A stretch of 43,454 bases of DNA, from positions 1 through 43,454 of the forward strand of contig JAIVHB010000001.1 of NCBI GenBank assembly GCA_020201275.1. Reading direction: 5' to 3'. The translations under genes and the position numbers were made by a program. Positions 17,501 to 26,324 of this stretch are shown here, piece after piece. The first letter of the stretch is position 1; each line of letters starts with the position of its first letter. Under the pieces are notes generated by a model. The model saw nothing but the letters and a program-made list of their open reading frames with translations, was not told the origin of the DNA and made no database searches. Origin of the DNA: Rhodothermaceae bacterium (GTDB lineage Bacteria; Bacteroidota; Rhodothermia; Balneolales; Cyclonatronaceae).

Positions 17501-18011
17501 GTTTTATACCACACTCAGAGCGCTGCGCGGCTGGCAGTTCACAATAGCAGGCCGGTCGGCGAGCAGCCTGAACACCAGCGAAAACCTGTCGGGCCGAAAC
17601 TACGACATCCGTGATATGGGCATTGAGCCGGAGATCAGATATGAAATAAGCCGGGCGTGGCAGGTAGGGTTAGGCTCCTCAATAATTCGCAAAACTGACC
17701 GGTTTTCGACCGACAATGCGACCCTGAATACGTTCCGGCTGCGGGCGGATACGCGAATATTTTCAGGCATGGGGTTGCAGGGGCAGGGGAGAATTGAGTT
17801 CAGGTCGAACCGGCTGACCGGAACAACAAGCAGCCTTGGAGAATTCGAAATGACGGAAGGCGCCGGGCTGGGCAGCACATTCCTGTGGAGCGCCGGATTA
17901 TCCTGGCGTGTGAGTGAATTCATACGGGCAACGGTGAATTACGACGGCCGTACAATTTCCGACCGGCCGGCCGTACAAACACTGCGCGTGGTATTTACAG
18001 CTGTATTCTGA
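14502..18011 (+). CDS. Large outer-membrane beta-barrel protein, function unknown
   Basis: The start is GTG at 14502; an in-frame TGA at 14484 limits the frame upstream. The 1,169-residue product begins with a signal peptide whose core is LWILLSVPLLLS and likely cleavage after GLAQ (residue about 26). Residues 130-300 contain a compact segment with LGDIDVSLQNSQFARVQRR and the recognisable block VYLDGVRLNRGEENDYVIDY followed by GLGEITFTASR, seen in large surface proteins of Bacteroidota, Chlorobi and relatives. The remaining two thirds alternate polar and hydrophobic residues like barrel strands and end in VVFTAVF, a C-terminal aromatic as in BamA-type insertion signals. An acidic DLNNDGVQQIDEF loop near residue 850 resembles a calcium-binding loop. 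Export to the outer membrane is well supported; its cargo or role is not. Confidence 0.75.
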   Translation: MCSFKPHLWILLSVPLLLSYEYGLAQTGLERVRSVEVAGAGQPLFLDYFVIESDLRVYLADSLISPQEWTYSQAEGTWQLNRPFWPDDEPRILTFRYRVIPVSLQPVYRARELVPAETDTAEGLPDGTALVSRPFTRSDLFGDSRLTRSGSLSRGISFGTNRDFSLESGLRFELSGYITDDVEVLATLTDQTTPIQPDGSTQNLREFDKVYIRLNSPYGQVQLGDIDVSLQNSQFARVQRRLQGADVLTSSPQIGSLNAAGAVVRGEFRTQSLAGSDGVQGPYRLSGSKGEQFIIVLAGTERVYLDGVRLNRGEENDYVIDYGLGEITFTASRIMTNASRIVVEFQYITQEYTRTIIATEAEAGNLMDGRWMVGASFIRESDDKNLLSEFGLSDEERSILEMAGNDPDQAVISGVDSVGFSRDADYILYARRDTVFQGQPYSIFRHEPGDTSGVFRVRFSRVDDGTGSYRRARSTSNGIVYEWVGPGRGNYEPFRRIPAPENRIMATIRSSYRITPDISIYGELAGSSFDRNRFSSLGNTNNNDSGYYTGISITETETVAGLISFDFSHRFTGRNFSYFDRIRDVEFDRTWNITDTEITGERISEAAMAWQPASETRFKYTFGILGRADIGAFRHNAGLVSREEGLPFIEYDVTYADSREELFGVKGQWLRQTGTAGYDVAAGSHTITPGFRVEHENREQVLIGTDSLTRQSLMFLDLMPGLTFRSSEDRFKASFSYAFRDDNRADRGLMRDESRSFTRRYSVEYRPGAVMQTTNTLAFRKREYSDYFRETLQFQDNRSVVLQSNTLFRPMNRFIDLLLFYEINTESRALLQETFIEIGPELGQYIWVDLNNDGVQQIDEFFPATVPGEGIYVKQFIPSDELFPVISLNTRLRSRISPERIIRADASNPTVLEILRNIELNSVLDIRERNTTSRLEDIYLLRLNTFRDDSLTIEGRLYWQQEVDLFTQSRLFDLRFSVDQNLGLNRRATGLDEQESVSFRFYTTLRALRGWQFTIAGRSASSLNTSENLSGRNYDIRDMGIEPEIRYEISRAWQVGLGSSIIRKTDRFSTDNATLNTFRLRADTRIFSGMGLQGQGRIEFRSNRLTGTTSSLGEFEMTEGAGLGSTFLWSAGLSWRVSEFIRATVNYDGRTISDRPAVQTLRVVFTAVF

Positions 18012-18484
18012 TTCCGGCACCGGCTACATTTCCATCGTCTTGCCTGTTGATAGAATACTGCCTGCACTGCAAGAGGTGGTACCCGTTCGCAGTTATCCGG
18101 GAACATACAGGCAAATTCTTAACGAACGTGCATTGTGATTATGTGTAGTCCCGCAGCGATGAAAGGCGGGCCAATACGGCAGTTAGCAGGTGATTAGCAG
18201 TGCTGCGGCGGTGCGAAGGGTTATTTTTTTCCGTTTTTTATTAAGGGGATGAAATAAAGCGTAAAAAAATGCATATTGTACCGTGGTGATAAATATTACA
18301 GTATCTGAATAATGGCAAACTGTAAGGGTAATATTATTAAATTTACAGTACTCCATGCCGGAGTTAACCGCCAAATTTCTTTCAGACAAATAGTTACACT
18401 GCTTTGACATTTAAACCAAAATAATCTATCATTTCGCATTATTTTAAACTCTAACCCAAATAAAGGATTAACGGAGTATCTGAT
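18012..18484. other. Intergenic region between the barrel gene and exbB
   Basis: There is no convincing gene in these 473 bases. I see a small GC hairpin (CCCGC 18150-18154 with GCGGG 18166-18170) without a T-tract. An AT-rich half from about 18220 holds the probable exbB promoter. The short reverse frame at 18183-18410 lacks any protein-like composition. Confidence 0.5.
18403..18434 (+). promoter_or_regulatory. Candidate promoter of the exbB-exbD cluster
   Basis: TTTG (18403-18406) is followed after 20 bases by TATCATTT (18427-18434), which matches six of eight positions of a TAnnTTTG element. The position, about 50 bases before the exbB ATG in an AT-rich stretch, is suitable; the match is only partial. 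Confidence 0.35.
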
Positions 18485-19198
18485 ATGACCCTCTCCTCAA
18501 CTGTACTAATGATGCAAGTGACCGACGACATGGGGCTGTTCAACGTGCTTGTCGAGTACTTCAATCAAGGCGGCGATTTCATGTGGCCGGTATTGGTTTG
18601 TCTCATTCTGGGGCTTGCCATATTTCTGGAAAGACTTATAACACTCAATCGCGCCGATATTAACACGCGTCAATTCATATTGCAGGTAAAAGAAGCCCTT
18701 CAAACCGGTGGCATCAGTGCTGCTGAAGAGCTTTGCTCACGTACCCGCGGCCCCGTTGCCTCTGTATTTCAGGCTGGTCTTCTCCGTGCCGACGAGGGTA
18801 TTGAAGCTGCCGAAAAGGCCATTACTTCATATGGTTCCATCGAGATGAGCTTTCTGGAGCGGGGTCTGGTCTGGTTGTCCCTGTTTATTGCACTTGCTCC
18901 GCTGCTCGGATTTACCGGAACCGTAATCGGGATGGTTCAGGCCTTCGATGCTATCGAAGTTGCCGGTGACATCTCTCCGAGTCTTGTAGCCGGTGGTATC
19001 AAGGTTGCTCTTCTCACTACACTTGCCGGACTTATGTCGGCGATTATTCTTCAGGTGGGTTACAATTATTGTGTGTCGAAAATTGACCGCCTTGTTGTAG
19101 ATATGGAAGAGAGCTCGATTGTACTCATCGATTCTATCGCGATGATGCAGGAAGGCAAACCTCTGATTGCACCCAGCGAATCAACCGATAAAGAATAA
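18485..19198 (+). CDS. exbB: MotA/TolQ/ExbB proton-channel family protein
   Basis: ExbB-type proteins form the inner-membrane pentamer that uses the proton gradient, with ExbD, to energise TonB or related systems. The 237-residue protein has a first membrane helix at about 33-50 (WPVLVCLILGLAIFLERL), a cytoplasmic helical domain, and the conserved last two helices. These contain WLSLFIALAPLLGFTGTVIGM and SLVAGGIKVALLTTLAGLMSAI. The conserved LGFTGTV and the threonines of the final helix are intact. It heads a cluster with a small membrane protein and two exbD genes. No tonB is in this window. Confidence 0.92.
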   Translation: MTLSSTVLMMQVTDDMGLFNVLVEYFNQGGDFMWPVLVCLILGLAIFLERLITLNRADINTRQFILQVKEALQTGGISAAEELCSRTRGPVASVFQAGLLRADEGIEAAEKAITSYGSIEMSFLERGLVWLSLFIALAPLLGFTGTVIGMVQAFDAIEVAGDISPSLVAGGIKVALLTTLAGLMSAIILQVGYNYCVSKIDRLVVDMEESSIVLIDSIAMMQEGKPLIAPSESTDKE

Positions 19199-19219
19199 TC
19201 TTCGATCAAGGAAGTTTTT

Positions 19220-19489
19220 ATGGTACCCATTGCAATAGGACTCACACTGATACTCGTAGCAGCCGGAGTAATCGGAATTCTGGTTTTCGGCTTTATGAAT
19301 GTCATTTCCGGCAAGATGGCCCTTGATAAACTGGTAACGATTGCCGTTCCATTCATCATTGCCGTCATTGCCTATTTCGTGTTCGGTGATGCCACCCAGG
19401 CTGCCATCTTCACTATGCTGCTGATGATCGGCATCGTTTTCCTGGGTATTTTTCTTACCGGCGCACGAAGTTCATTTATCAAAATTTAA
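19220..19489 (+). CDS. Small three-helix membrane protein between exbB and exbD
   Basis: I do not recognise a named family. The 89 residues are almost all membrane: helices at about 3-25, 37-53 and 59-82, with a short KMALDK loop and the C-terminal end ARSSFIKI. An AAGGA sequence lies in the short gap before its ATG. It sits 21 bases after exbB and 12 bases before exbD, so it is almost certainly cotranscribed and probably part of, or an accessory to, the ExbB-ExbD motor. That role is inferred from position only. Confidence 0.75.
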   Translation: MVPIAIGLTLILVAAGVIGILVFGFMNVISGKMALDKLVTIAVPFIIAVIAYFVFGDATQAAIFTMLLMIGIVFLGIFLTGARSSFIKI

Positions 19490-19501
19490 CGGTAACCCTT
19501 C

Positions 19502-20056
19502 ATGTTACTAAAGAAAAAAAAGACCAAAGGTGAAGCCGAGGTTCCCTCGTCGTCACTGGCCGATATCGCATTTCTGCTTCTGATCTTCTTTCTGGTGGTA
19601 ACTACCATTGATGTTGACACCGGAATCGGACTAGTGCTCCCGCCCCTGTCTGATGAGCCCCCGCCACCAATCAGGGAGCGGAACATGCTAAAAATCCTTG
19701 TCAACAATCAGGGACTAATTCTGGTTAACGAGTCACCTTCAGCCCTTCGCGATGTGAAAGACCTTGTTATCAGCTTTGTTGACAACAACGGCGAAGATGA
19801 GGAGTTATCCGAATCCCCGCAGATGGCTATTGTTTCTATCAAGACCGACCGTGATACCCCTTACGACATCTACATTGATATGCTTGATGAAGTAATGGGG
19901 GCATACAGAGAGCTCAGGGATGCCGAATCGCGCGTGCGCGGGTTCCGGAGTTATGAGCAATACAGAACATATGTGGATGAACGCGGACTTGAGGATGAAA
20001 TCCGGGATCTGTATCCGCAGAAGATTTCTGAAGCAGAGCCTGATCCAGGTGTATAA
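19502..20056 (+). CDS. exbD: ExbD/TolR-family biopolymer transport protein (first copy)
   Basis: ExbD pairs with ExbB and carries the protonatable aspartate of the motor. The protein has 184 residues. It starts with a lysine-rich cytoplasmic end, and then SSSLADIAFLLLIFFLVVTT gives the single membrane helix with the key Asp at residue 21. The periplasmic domain is longer than the usual ~140-residue ExbD, with an acidic insertion (NNGEDEELSESP) and a charged C-terminal extension (residues 140-184). This makes it distinct from the second copy next door. Confidence 0.9.
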   Translation: MLLKKKKTKGEAEVPSSSLADIAFLLLIFFLVVTTIDVDTGIGLVLPPLSDEPPPPIRERNMLKILVNNQGLILVNESPSALRDVKDLVISFVDNNGEDEELSESPQMAIVSIKTDRDTPYDIYIDMLDEVMGAYRELRDAESRVRGFRSYEQYRTYVDERGLEDEIRDLYPQKISEAEPDPGV

Positions 20057-20073
20057 TCTATTAAAAATTAGTT

Positions 20074-20520
20074 ATGGCACACTTCAAGAAAAAAGCGAAA
20101 GCGAAGCAGGATGTACCGACATCATCGATGCCCGATATCATCTTCATGCTTCTGATCTTCTTCATGGTTACCACGGTACTGCGTGAAGTTGAACTGCAGG
20201 TGAGGGTACAGCTAACCTCGGCTACCAACATCGAAAAGATTGAGCAGAAGCGCCTCGTCAGTTATGTCTACATCGGTCCCCGCGTTCTCGGAGCAAACCG
20301 CTACGGCGATACCAGTGTTCAGATTGATGATGATCTGGTCGAAGATTACCGTGTTATCCGCAGGCTGATGTACGATAAACTCAGGGAACAACCCAAGCTG
20401 ATCGTATCTATACGTGTTGACCGTGAATCGGAGATGGGCGTTGTAAGCGATGTTAAGCAGGAATTACGTGAAGCCGGTACGCTGAGGATCAATTATTCTA
20501 CACGAAGAGATCCAATCTGA
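20074..20520 (+). CDS. exbD: ExbD/TolR-family biopolymer transport protein (second copy)
   Basis: A second ExbD of 148 residues starts 17 bases after the first. Its pattern is the same: lysine-rich start, TSSMPDIIFMLLIFFMVTT with Asp21 in the membrane helix, then a periplasmic domain ending in VVSDVKQELREAGTLRINYS, the usual C-terminal ExbD fold. The two copies differ strongly outside the helix, so they may form a mixed dimer in the ExbB pore. A terminator follows, closing the exbB-X-exbD-exbD unit. Confidence 0.92.
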   Translation: MAHFKKKAKAKQDVPTSSMPDIIFMLLIFFMVTTVLREVELQVRVQLTSATNIEKIEQKRLVSYVYIGPRVLGANRYGDTSVQIDDDLVEDYRVIRRLMYDKLREQPKLIVSIRVDRESEMGVVSDVKQELREAGTLRINYSTRRDPI

Positions 20521-20544
20521 CCTGTTGTATATTATGCTAAAACT

Positions 20545-20577
20545 GAGGCTGCCCTGATTCAGGGTCGGCCTCTTTTT
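20545..20577 (+). terminator. Rho-independent terminator after the second exbD
   Basis: GAGGC and CCCTGA pair with GCCTC and TCAGGG around a small internal bulge, followed by five T residues. It separates the exb cluster from thiL, whose ATG is 12 bases on. Confidence 0.8.
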
Positions 20578-20588
20578 ATTTACATATT

Positions 20589-21620
20589 ATGAGCGACCAA
20601 TCTTTTACCCCCATCCAGGAAGTGGGCAGGCAGCAGCTGATCGACAGCCTGATGCAGTTTGAGACATCACATTCAGCAACTCTGATAAAAGGCATTGGCG
20701 ATGATGCTGCGGTTTTCAGAATCAGTGATTATTTGTCGGGTTTGCTCTCAACCGACAGCCTGGTTGAAGGTGTCCATTTCGACCTTGTCTACACACCATT
20801 CAAACATCTCGGTTTCAAAGCGGTAACGGCGGCTGTCTCCGATATCTATGCCATGAACGGGAAGCCGGATCTGATTACAGTATCGGTGATGCTGCCCAAC
20901 AGGATATCTCTGGAAATGCTGCATGAACTCTATGCGGGAATGCATTCTGCCGCCCATTTTTACAACATCGATATTGCCGGCGGAGATGTTGCCCCAACAC
21001 TTTCCAATATGATTATAACCATGGCGGCCTACGGTACGGCCGGTTCCGAGCGAGTCTGTTACAGATCTGGTGCAAGGAACGGGGATGCGCTCTGCGTTAC
21101 GGGTGATCTTGGCGGCGCATTTGCCGGTTTAAAGTTGCTGATGCGGGAAAAGAATGTGTGGCAGGAGCGGAACGATGATCAATTTGAACCCGATCTCTCC
21201 GGCTTTGATTACGTGGTCGGGCGCCAGCTTGTGCCACATGCCCGTAAAGACCTCATCGAATCGCTTGATGAGGCAGAGATCATACCCGGCGCCATGATCG
21301 ACATCAGTCAGGGTCTTGCAAATGAGGTGATGTATCTGAGCCGGGCCTCGGGTTGCGGAATCAGGCTTTTTGAAGCAGCCCTGCCGGTTGCCCCCGATAC
21401 CCGTTCTGCTGCCGATGAACTGCAGGAGGATGTGGATCAATTTGCCTTGCACGGGGGTGAGGATTATGAAATCCTGTTCACACTGCCCGAAAGAGACGTG
21501 GAACGTTTTGCCGGACTATTCAAGGATTTTGTGGTCATCGGTAAAATCGTACCTGCCAAAGACGGAATTTTGTTGCAGACAGCGGAAGGTGAAATGCACG
21601 AGATCACTCTCCCGGGTTGA
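20589..21620 (+). CDS. thiL: Thiamine-monophosphate kinase
   Basis: ThiL phosphorylates thiamine monophosphate to thiamine diphosphate, the last step of cofactor synthesis. The protein has 343 residues, within the family range. Seen are the ATP/Mg-binding motif GIGDDAAVF near residue 36, LLSTDSLVEGVHFDL, AVSDIYAMNGKPD, the glycine-rich VTGDLGGAFAGL, and GGEDYEILFT near the C-terminus. No other thiamine gene is adjacent. The start is ATG at 20589, 12 bases past the preceding terminator, so its promoter would have to lie inside the exb cluster or overlap the hairpin. Confidence 0.94.
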   Translation: MSDQSFTPIQEVGRQQLIDSLMQFETSHSATLIKGIGDDAAVFRISDYLSGLLSTDSLVEGVHFDLVYTPFKHLGFKAVTAAVSDIYAMNGKPDLITVSVMLPNRISLEMLHELYAGMHSAAHFYNIDIAGGDVAPTLSNMIITMAAYGTAGSERVCYRSGARNGDALCVTGDLGGAFAGLKLLMREKNVWQERNDDQFEPDLSGFDYVVGRQLVPHARKDLIESLDEAEIIPGAMIDISQGLANEVMYLSRASGCGIRLFEAALPVAPDTRSAADELQEDVDQFALHGGEDYEILFTLPERDVERFAGLFKDFVVIGKIVPAKDGILLQTAEGEMHEITLPG

Positions 21621-21841
21621 ACGCTTTCCTTACTGCAGGAGTTAAAACAGCAGGATCAAATATGCGGTACCCGCGTCCGTTATCTAAACGTACGATCTGC
21701 CTGATGATCAACTGCTGATAGTTTCAGAACAGGTTCAATAGTTTATCCAACGGCCATGATGCAGACGGCATAGTTCTGTACTTTGTCGTATCTTTACTAC
21801 TTATTCATTTTATACCGATTACAGATTTTCAGTCGAATTAC

Positions 21842-23992
21842 ATGTCTGATATACCAAATAAAAAAAATCAGCCTCCAAATCAGCAACGGCGCGCACCAAA
21901 ATTCCCGTTCTGGATTTACATTGCAATTATTGTAGGCCTTCTGGTCCTCAATTTCTATACATTTTCGCCCGATCAGGGTACGCGTCTTGAGTACAGCAAA
22001 TTTCTCGACCACGTGAAACAAGGCTATGTGGAAGAAGTGGTCATTGTAAATGGTGTACGTATAGAGGGTAAATTTAAACGTCAGGCCGTTGACGATGGTC
22101 TTGTTGGTTCACGTGCCGATTCGGAATCGTTAATGCAGTTTCAAACCCGTGAACCCTCGTATAGTTTTACCACAACCATGATTGAGGGCGATGAACTGCG
22201 CCCGCTTCTGGATGAAAACAATGTGACGTACGATGCCCGTATCGACGACAACTGGTTTGGCAGCCTACTCTTCTGGCTGCTCCCCATAACACTGATTGTG
22301 GTGTTCTGGTTGTATATTTTCAAACGGATGAATCCCGGACAGCAGGTCCTCAACATCGGCAAAAACAAGGCTGCACTCTACGACAAGCAGGGCGAAAATA
22401 AAGTAACATTTAAGGATGTGGCGGGACTTGAGGAAGCCAAGGAAGAAGTTGAGGAGGTTGTAGAATTTCTAAGAAACCCCAAAAAATTCACTGTGCTTGG
22501 TGGCGCCATACCCAAGGGTGTACTTCTGGTGGGCCCTCCGGGAACCGGAAAAACGCTGATGGCCAAAGCCACGGCCGGTGAAGCCGATGTACCGTTTTTC
22601 AGCCTGAGCGGCTCCGATTTTGTGGAGATGTTTGTGGGCGTGGGCGCCGCACGGGTTAGAGACCTTTTCAAGCAGGCCAAAGAGAAGGCACCTTGTATCA
22701 TATTTATCGATGAAATCGATGCCATTGGCCGCAGCCGCGGGAAGAATGCGATGGCGGCATCCAACGATGAGCGCGAGAATACGCTTAATCAGCTGCTCTC
22801 CGAAATGGACGGATTCAATACCGAAAAAGGGGTCATTATCATGGCGGCCACAAACCGCCCCGACATCCTCGATTCAGCCCTGCTCAGGCCCGGCCGCTTC
22901 GACAGGCAGATACTCATTGACAAGCCCGATCTCAAGGGACGAGAAGCTGTTCTCAAGGTGCACCTGAAAAAAATCAAGGTGGGCACCGATGTAGATACGA
23001 ATCTTCTTGCATCGCAGACGCCCGGATTCGCTGGCGCCGAACTGGCCAATATGTGCAATGAAGCTGCGCTGCTGGCTGCCCGGCGCGACAAGACTTCTGT
23101 TGAAATGATCGATTTTCAGGATGCCATTGAACGGGTCGTTGCCGGTCTTGAGAAGAAAAACAAAATCATCAGCCCGAACGAACGGAAAATTGTTGCATTC
23201 CATGAGTCGGGTCACGCCATTGTAGGATGGTACCTGGAGCATACCGACCCCGTGCTGAAAGTATCGATTGTGCCGAGAGGTCTGGCTGCTTTGGGCTATA
23301 CACTTCAAACACCGCTCGAAGACCGATTCCTGATGACCCGCGAAGAGCTGATCGACCGTATATGCGTACTACTTGGCGGGCGTGTGGCCGAAGAGCTGAC
23401 CTTCGGGAAAATATCGACCGGTGCACAGAACGATCTTGAGCGCATAACCAATATGGCATTCGCCATGGTAGCTATCTATGGAATGAGCGAAGAGTTGGGC
23501 TATCTTTCTTACAACGACTCCCAGAATTCCGACGGCGGACAGTTCGGGTTCAACAGAAAATATTCGGAAGATACCGCGCGGAAAATTGATGAAGCTATCA
23601 GCAATATCATCAAGGAGTGTTACGAGCGTACCAGGAAAATGCTCATATCGCATAAGGCGGAACTTCATATAATGGCTGAAACGCTGCTCGACAAAGAGAT
23701 TCTGACCTCAAAAGATCTGATTGAACTATTGGGAGAACGCCCGTACGGTAACTATCCGATCACGAAAAAAGATGCCGATACAATTGGCGAAATTTTAAGT
23801 GTGGATGATGTTAAAATCGACGAAAAAAAATCAGCCAGGGGAAAAACCCGTACAAAAGACGTGAAAGACTCGGGTAACGGAAAAGCCGAAGCCGCTGAAG
23901 CACCCGAAGAGTCTTCCAAAGATACCGCAGACCACAGTGGTAAGAAGGATTCAGTAGAAGAAGAGCCGGCAGACAAACCCGATTCCAGGTAG
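21842..23992 (+). CDS. ftsH: ATP-dependent zinc metalloprotease FtsH
   Basis: FtsH is the membrane-anchored AAA+ protease that degrades misassembled membrane proteins and regulators. The protein has 716 residues. Membrane helices lie at about 22-41 and 138-161, with a periplasmic domain between. The AAA+ module shows Walker A GPPGTGKT (231-238), Walker B IIFIDEID (286-293), the pore motif [10 protein letters not shown] and an SRH ending [10 protein letters not shown]. The protease domain has HESGH at 454-458 with the third zinc ligand D531 ([10 protein letters not shown]). Residues after about 650 form a Lys/Glu/Asp/Ser-rich unstructured tail. The gene stands alone after a 220-base gap in which I see no other gene. 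Confidence 0.97.
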   Translation: MSDIPNKKNQPPNQQRRAPKFPFWIYIAIIVGLLVLNFYTFSPDQGTRLEYSKFLDHVKQGYVEEVVIVNGVRIEGKFKRQAVDDGLVGSRADSESLMQFQTREPSYSFTTTMIEGDELRPLLDENNVTYDARIDDNWFGSLLFWLLPITLIVVFWLYIFKRMNPGQQVLNIGKNKAALYDKQGENKVTFKDVAGLEEAKEEVEEVVEFLRNPKKFTVLGGAIPKGVLLVGPPGTGKTLMAKATAGEADVPFFSLSGSDFVEMFVGVGAARVRDLFKQAKEKAPCIIFIDEIDAIGRSRGKNAMAASNDERENTLNQLLSEMDGFNTEKGVIIMAATNRPDILDSALLRPGRFDRQILIDKPDLKGREAVLKVHLKKIKVGTDVDTNLLASQTPGFAGAELANMCNEAALLAARRDKTSVEMIDFQDAIERVVAGLEKKNKIISPNERKIVAFHESGHAIVGWYLEHTDPVLKVSIVPRGLAALGYTLQTPLEDRFLMTREELIDRICVLLGGRVAEELTFGKISTGAQNDLERITNMAFAMVAIYGMSEELGYLSYNDSQNSDGGQFGFNRKYSEDTARKIDEAISNIIKECYERTRKMLISHKAELHIMAETLLDKEILTSKDLIELLGERPYGNYPITKKDADTIGEILSVDDVKIDEKKSARGKTRTKDVKDSGNGKAEAAEAPEESSKDTADHSGKKDSVEEEPADKPDSR

Positions 23993-24080
23993 ATAACCTG
24001 CGGAACCTCCGGCTTCTGTTGCCAATTATATGTGCATTTGTATTAATGCCGCATGGTGTTGTTCAGTGTGCGAATGCATG

Positions 24081-24120
24081 CCGGGAATGTTACCCGGATT
24101 TGTTACCGGGCCGGTTTTTT
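24081..24120 (+). terminator. Probable terminator after ftsH
   Basis: Alternating CCGGG/CCCGG blocks (24081-24085, 24093-24097, 24106-24110) can form competing hairpins, followed by CCGG and a T6 run. It overlaps the end of the convergent MFS gene. Confidence 0.5.
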
Positions 24121-25314
24121 GTTCACTCCGAATGCCAGTGCCATAACCGTAAGGGTGAGCAGTACTGCCGCAGGCAGAATTACGTCGAATCCATAGCCGG
24201 CATCAAGCAGCCATCCAAATAGCAGGGGACTGATGGAGGTACTTATTATCATAATGGTTGTGAGCATACTGCGGATAGCACCGATCGTCTTAATTCCATA
24301 CAATTCGGCCCAAAGCGATGTTTTCACACTGGCTCCTAAACCGTCGGTAACCCCCAGCAGGCCAAGGTAGAGAAATGCCGCGGCAGGGTGATCGATCAGC
24401 CAAAGTGAAAGGATGCCAACCAAAAAAGGTGAGAGAAACCAGGGGAATATTTTTTTGGCAGAGTATTTGTCTATGGCCGGTCCCACCCAGAGCGAAAAAA
24501 TCACTTTAAAGCTGGCAAAGGCAATGAAGGCGGCGGCGATCGTTTCTACAGACCACGCCTTGTATTCAGCCAGGCTGATCTGGAACAGAAACAGACCGGT
24601 GATCATAAACGGGGTAAGCAAAATAGCCGGCAGGAAAAAGAAAAACCGGACATCCCGCAGTACATGTCTCCGCTTCCAGATGATATCATTGTCGTCCTTA
24701 CCGGTTACCTGCTGAATAACCTTTGCCGGATGGGTCTCAAGGGTCCTCAGAAGCAGCATAATTGCAGGCAACAAGAGGAAAAACGCAGCGCAGGCAATGA
24801 TGAACCAGCTGCTCCGCCATCCCACCATTCCGATAGTGAAGGCAAACAGGGATGGCAGGACCGCCTCACCAAAAGGCAGGCCCAGCACCGATACACCCAG
24901 TGCTTTACCCCTCAATGAGTCGAAGTAACGGGCCATCGTTGTTTGAGCCGTATGAAAGGTCAGGCCCTGACCGAACAACCGTAATCCCACCAGTGCCGGC
25001 ACAAGAATCCATACCGAGAAAGCCGCCGACATGAGCAGTGCCGAAAGACCCAGGCCGATTGCCACAGCGCCGCTGTACCACTTCAGGTCGTACCGGTCAA
25101 TCAGCTGCCCTGTGACCATCATCAGGAGGGCACTGGCCAGAGTGGCCCCGGAGTAGATAAATCCGAAAGTGGTGTTGGTAAGGCCAAACTCCGTGAGGAA
25201 AAAGGGTACAAACAGTGATAGGAAAAAAGTCTGCCCGAATGCAGAATGAAAGGTCAGCACAGGGCCGAAAGCAGCCAACCGTTTATTGGTGCGAATGAAT
25301 TCGAAATAGGTCAT
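24103..25314 (-). CDS. Major facilitator superfamily transporter
   Basis: A 403-residue protein with about twelve hydrophobic helices and a central hydrophilic loop near 215-235 (VTGKDDNDIIWKRRH). MFS signature A appears in GQLIDRYDLKW after helix 2 and in the second half as GPAIDKYSAKK. The N-terminal half carries FGQGLTFHTAQTTMARYF. The substrate cannot be told from sequence; the pattern resembles the monocarboxylate/oxalate-type MFS group, but that is a weak impression. It begins 30 bases after the SDR gene, so the two probably form an operon. Confidence 0.88.
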   Translation of the reverse strand: MTYFEFIRTNKRLAAFGPVLTFHSAFGQTFFLSLFVPFFLTEFGLTNTTFGFIYSGATLASALLMMVTGQLIDRYDLKWYSGAVAIGLGLSALLMSAAFSVWILVPALVGLRLFGQGLTFHTAQTTMARYFDSLRGKALGVSVLGLPFGEAVLPSLFAFTIGMVGWRSSWFIIACAAFFLLLPAIMLLLRTLETHPAKVIQQVTGKDDNDIIWKRRHVLRDVRFFFFLPAILLTPFMITGLFLFQISLAEYKAWSVETIAAAFIAFASFKVIFSLWVGPAIDKYSAKKIFPWFLSPFLVGILSLWLIDHPAAAFLYLGLLGVTDGLGASVKTSLWAELYGIKTIGAIRSMLTTIMIISTSISPLLFGWLLDAGYGFDVILPAAVLLTLTVMALAFGVNKKPAR

Positions 25315-25344
25315 TCTGGTAGATGCGGGTGTGCCAAAAGTATT

Positions 25345-26112
25345 CTATTTACGGCTGATGGTCTTCATGGTAATTTTTTTTGCAAATGGGAACACACTGC
25401 TCATCAGGGAGAGGGTTTTCAGTTTGGCCGTTGGTACCCAGTGCACTCTGGATCCGTGTGCCGCTTTCCATACAAGACCTGCCATTTCGAGCGGACTCAG
25501 TCTGGCACCGAACATATCAAGAGTCCCCGCACGGTGCTGCTGGCTGCTGATCATGCCCGTATTTACATAGAGGGGCATCAGATCGGTTACAGTGATCCCT
25601 CTTCCTTCCAACTCAATATTCAGCGCCTCTGTGAAACCCTTCACGGCAAATTTGGATGCCGAATATACCGAAAGATCCGGTACGCCATAAAAGGCGGATG
25701 CCGACGACATTGTTATGACTGATGCTCCGGGTGTTTTTTCAAGCAGGGGCAACGCAAGGCGGGTACCGATAACCGGCCCGTCTATATTGATACGAATCGT
25801 TTTGAGGTGCTCATCGAGGGGGACCTCATCAAACGGCCCCATTCGCATGATGCCGGCACAGTTGAACAGCGCATTCATCCTGCCATCGGTATGAATGGAA
25901 AAAAAATCGATGGCGTGCTGGTAGGATTCCGGGTCGGTCACATCCAGCTTCATGTGGCAGCAACGGTCCTGCCCGATTTCATTGGCCGTTTTTTTCAGGC
26001 CTTCTTCATTGATATCGAAAAGCCCGGCAAACCATCCTCTTGTAGTGAAATAGAGCGCGGTTTCCCTGCCAATCCCGTTGGCGGCACCGGTAATAAAAAT
26101 TGATTTTGTCAT
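25345..26112 (-). CDS. Short-chain dehydrogenase/reductase (SDR)
   Basis: A 255-residue classical SDR. NAD(P)-binding TGAANGIG lies at 8-15, NCAG at 84-87, the catalytic serine around 137 (ITMSSAS), and Y150-SASK154. D33 after the second strand (FDINEEG) suggests NAD preference over NADP, an inference from the SDR rule. The C-terminal part after about 210 is basic and hydrophobic (LSLMSSVFPFAKKI) and may lean on the membrane. The substrate is unknown. It is upstream of the MFS gene on the same strand. Confidence 0.92.
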   Translation of the reverse strand: MTKSIFITGAANGIGRETALYFTTRGWFAGLFDINEEGLKKTANEIGQDRCCHMKLDVTDPESYQHAIDFFSIHTDGRMNALFNCAGIMRMGPFDEVPLDEHLKTIRINIDGPVIGTRLALPLLEKTPGASVITMSSASAFYGVPDLSVYSASKFAVKGFTEALNIELEGRGITVTDLMPLYVNTGMISSQQHRAGTLDMFGARLSPLEMAGLVWKAAHGSRVHWVPTAKLKTLSLMSSVFPFAKKITMKTISRK

Positions 26113-26192
26113 GATCGTAAGCGTTAGGTTGTTCGTAAGATAACACTGTTAAGAGAACGAAATGCGCAAGAATTGAAGAATAGTTGAACACA

Positions 26193-26241
26193 AGACATGA
26201 GACATAAGAAATGAGACAAGGCAAAAGACAAGCAGAAGACA
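26193..26241 (+). repeat. Degenerate AGACA-containing purine tract
   Basis: AGACA occurs five times at 26193, 26200, 26214, 26226 and 26237, inside a strand that is nearly all A and G from about 26190 to 26280. It looks like a decayed simple repeat, not coding sequence. Confidence 0.55.
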
Positions 26242-26324
26242 GAAAGCAAAAGTTAGAAGGCGTGAAGCAAAAGGGGGGGAGCCTAAAAGCCCGTATGTTC
26301 CCCACCAGATCGAATATTCGCCAG

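Noticed and set aside
18183-18410. Reverse frame of 75 codons in the gap before exbB
   Set aside because: AT-rich, no start signal, no protein-like composition; it lies over the promoter region.
24019-24222. Forward frame of 67 codons after ftsH
   Set aside because: It crosses the terminator hairpins and the end of the MFS gene; no protein features.
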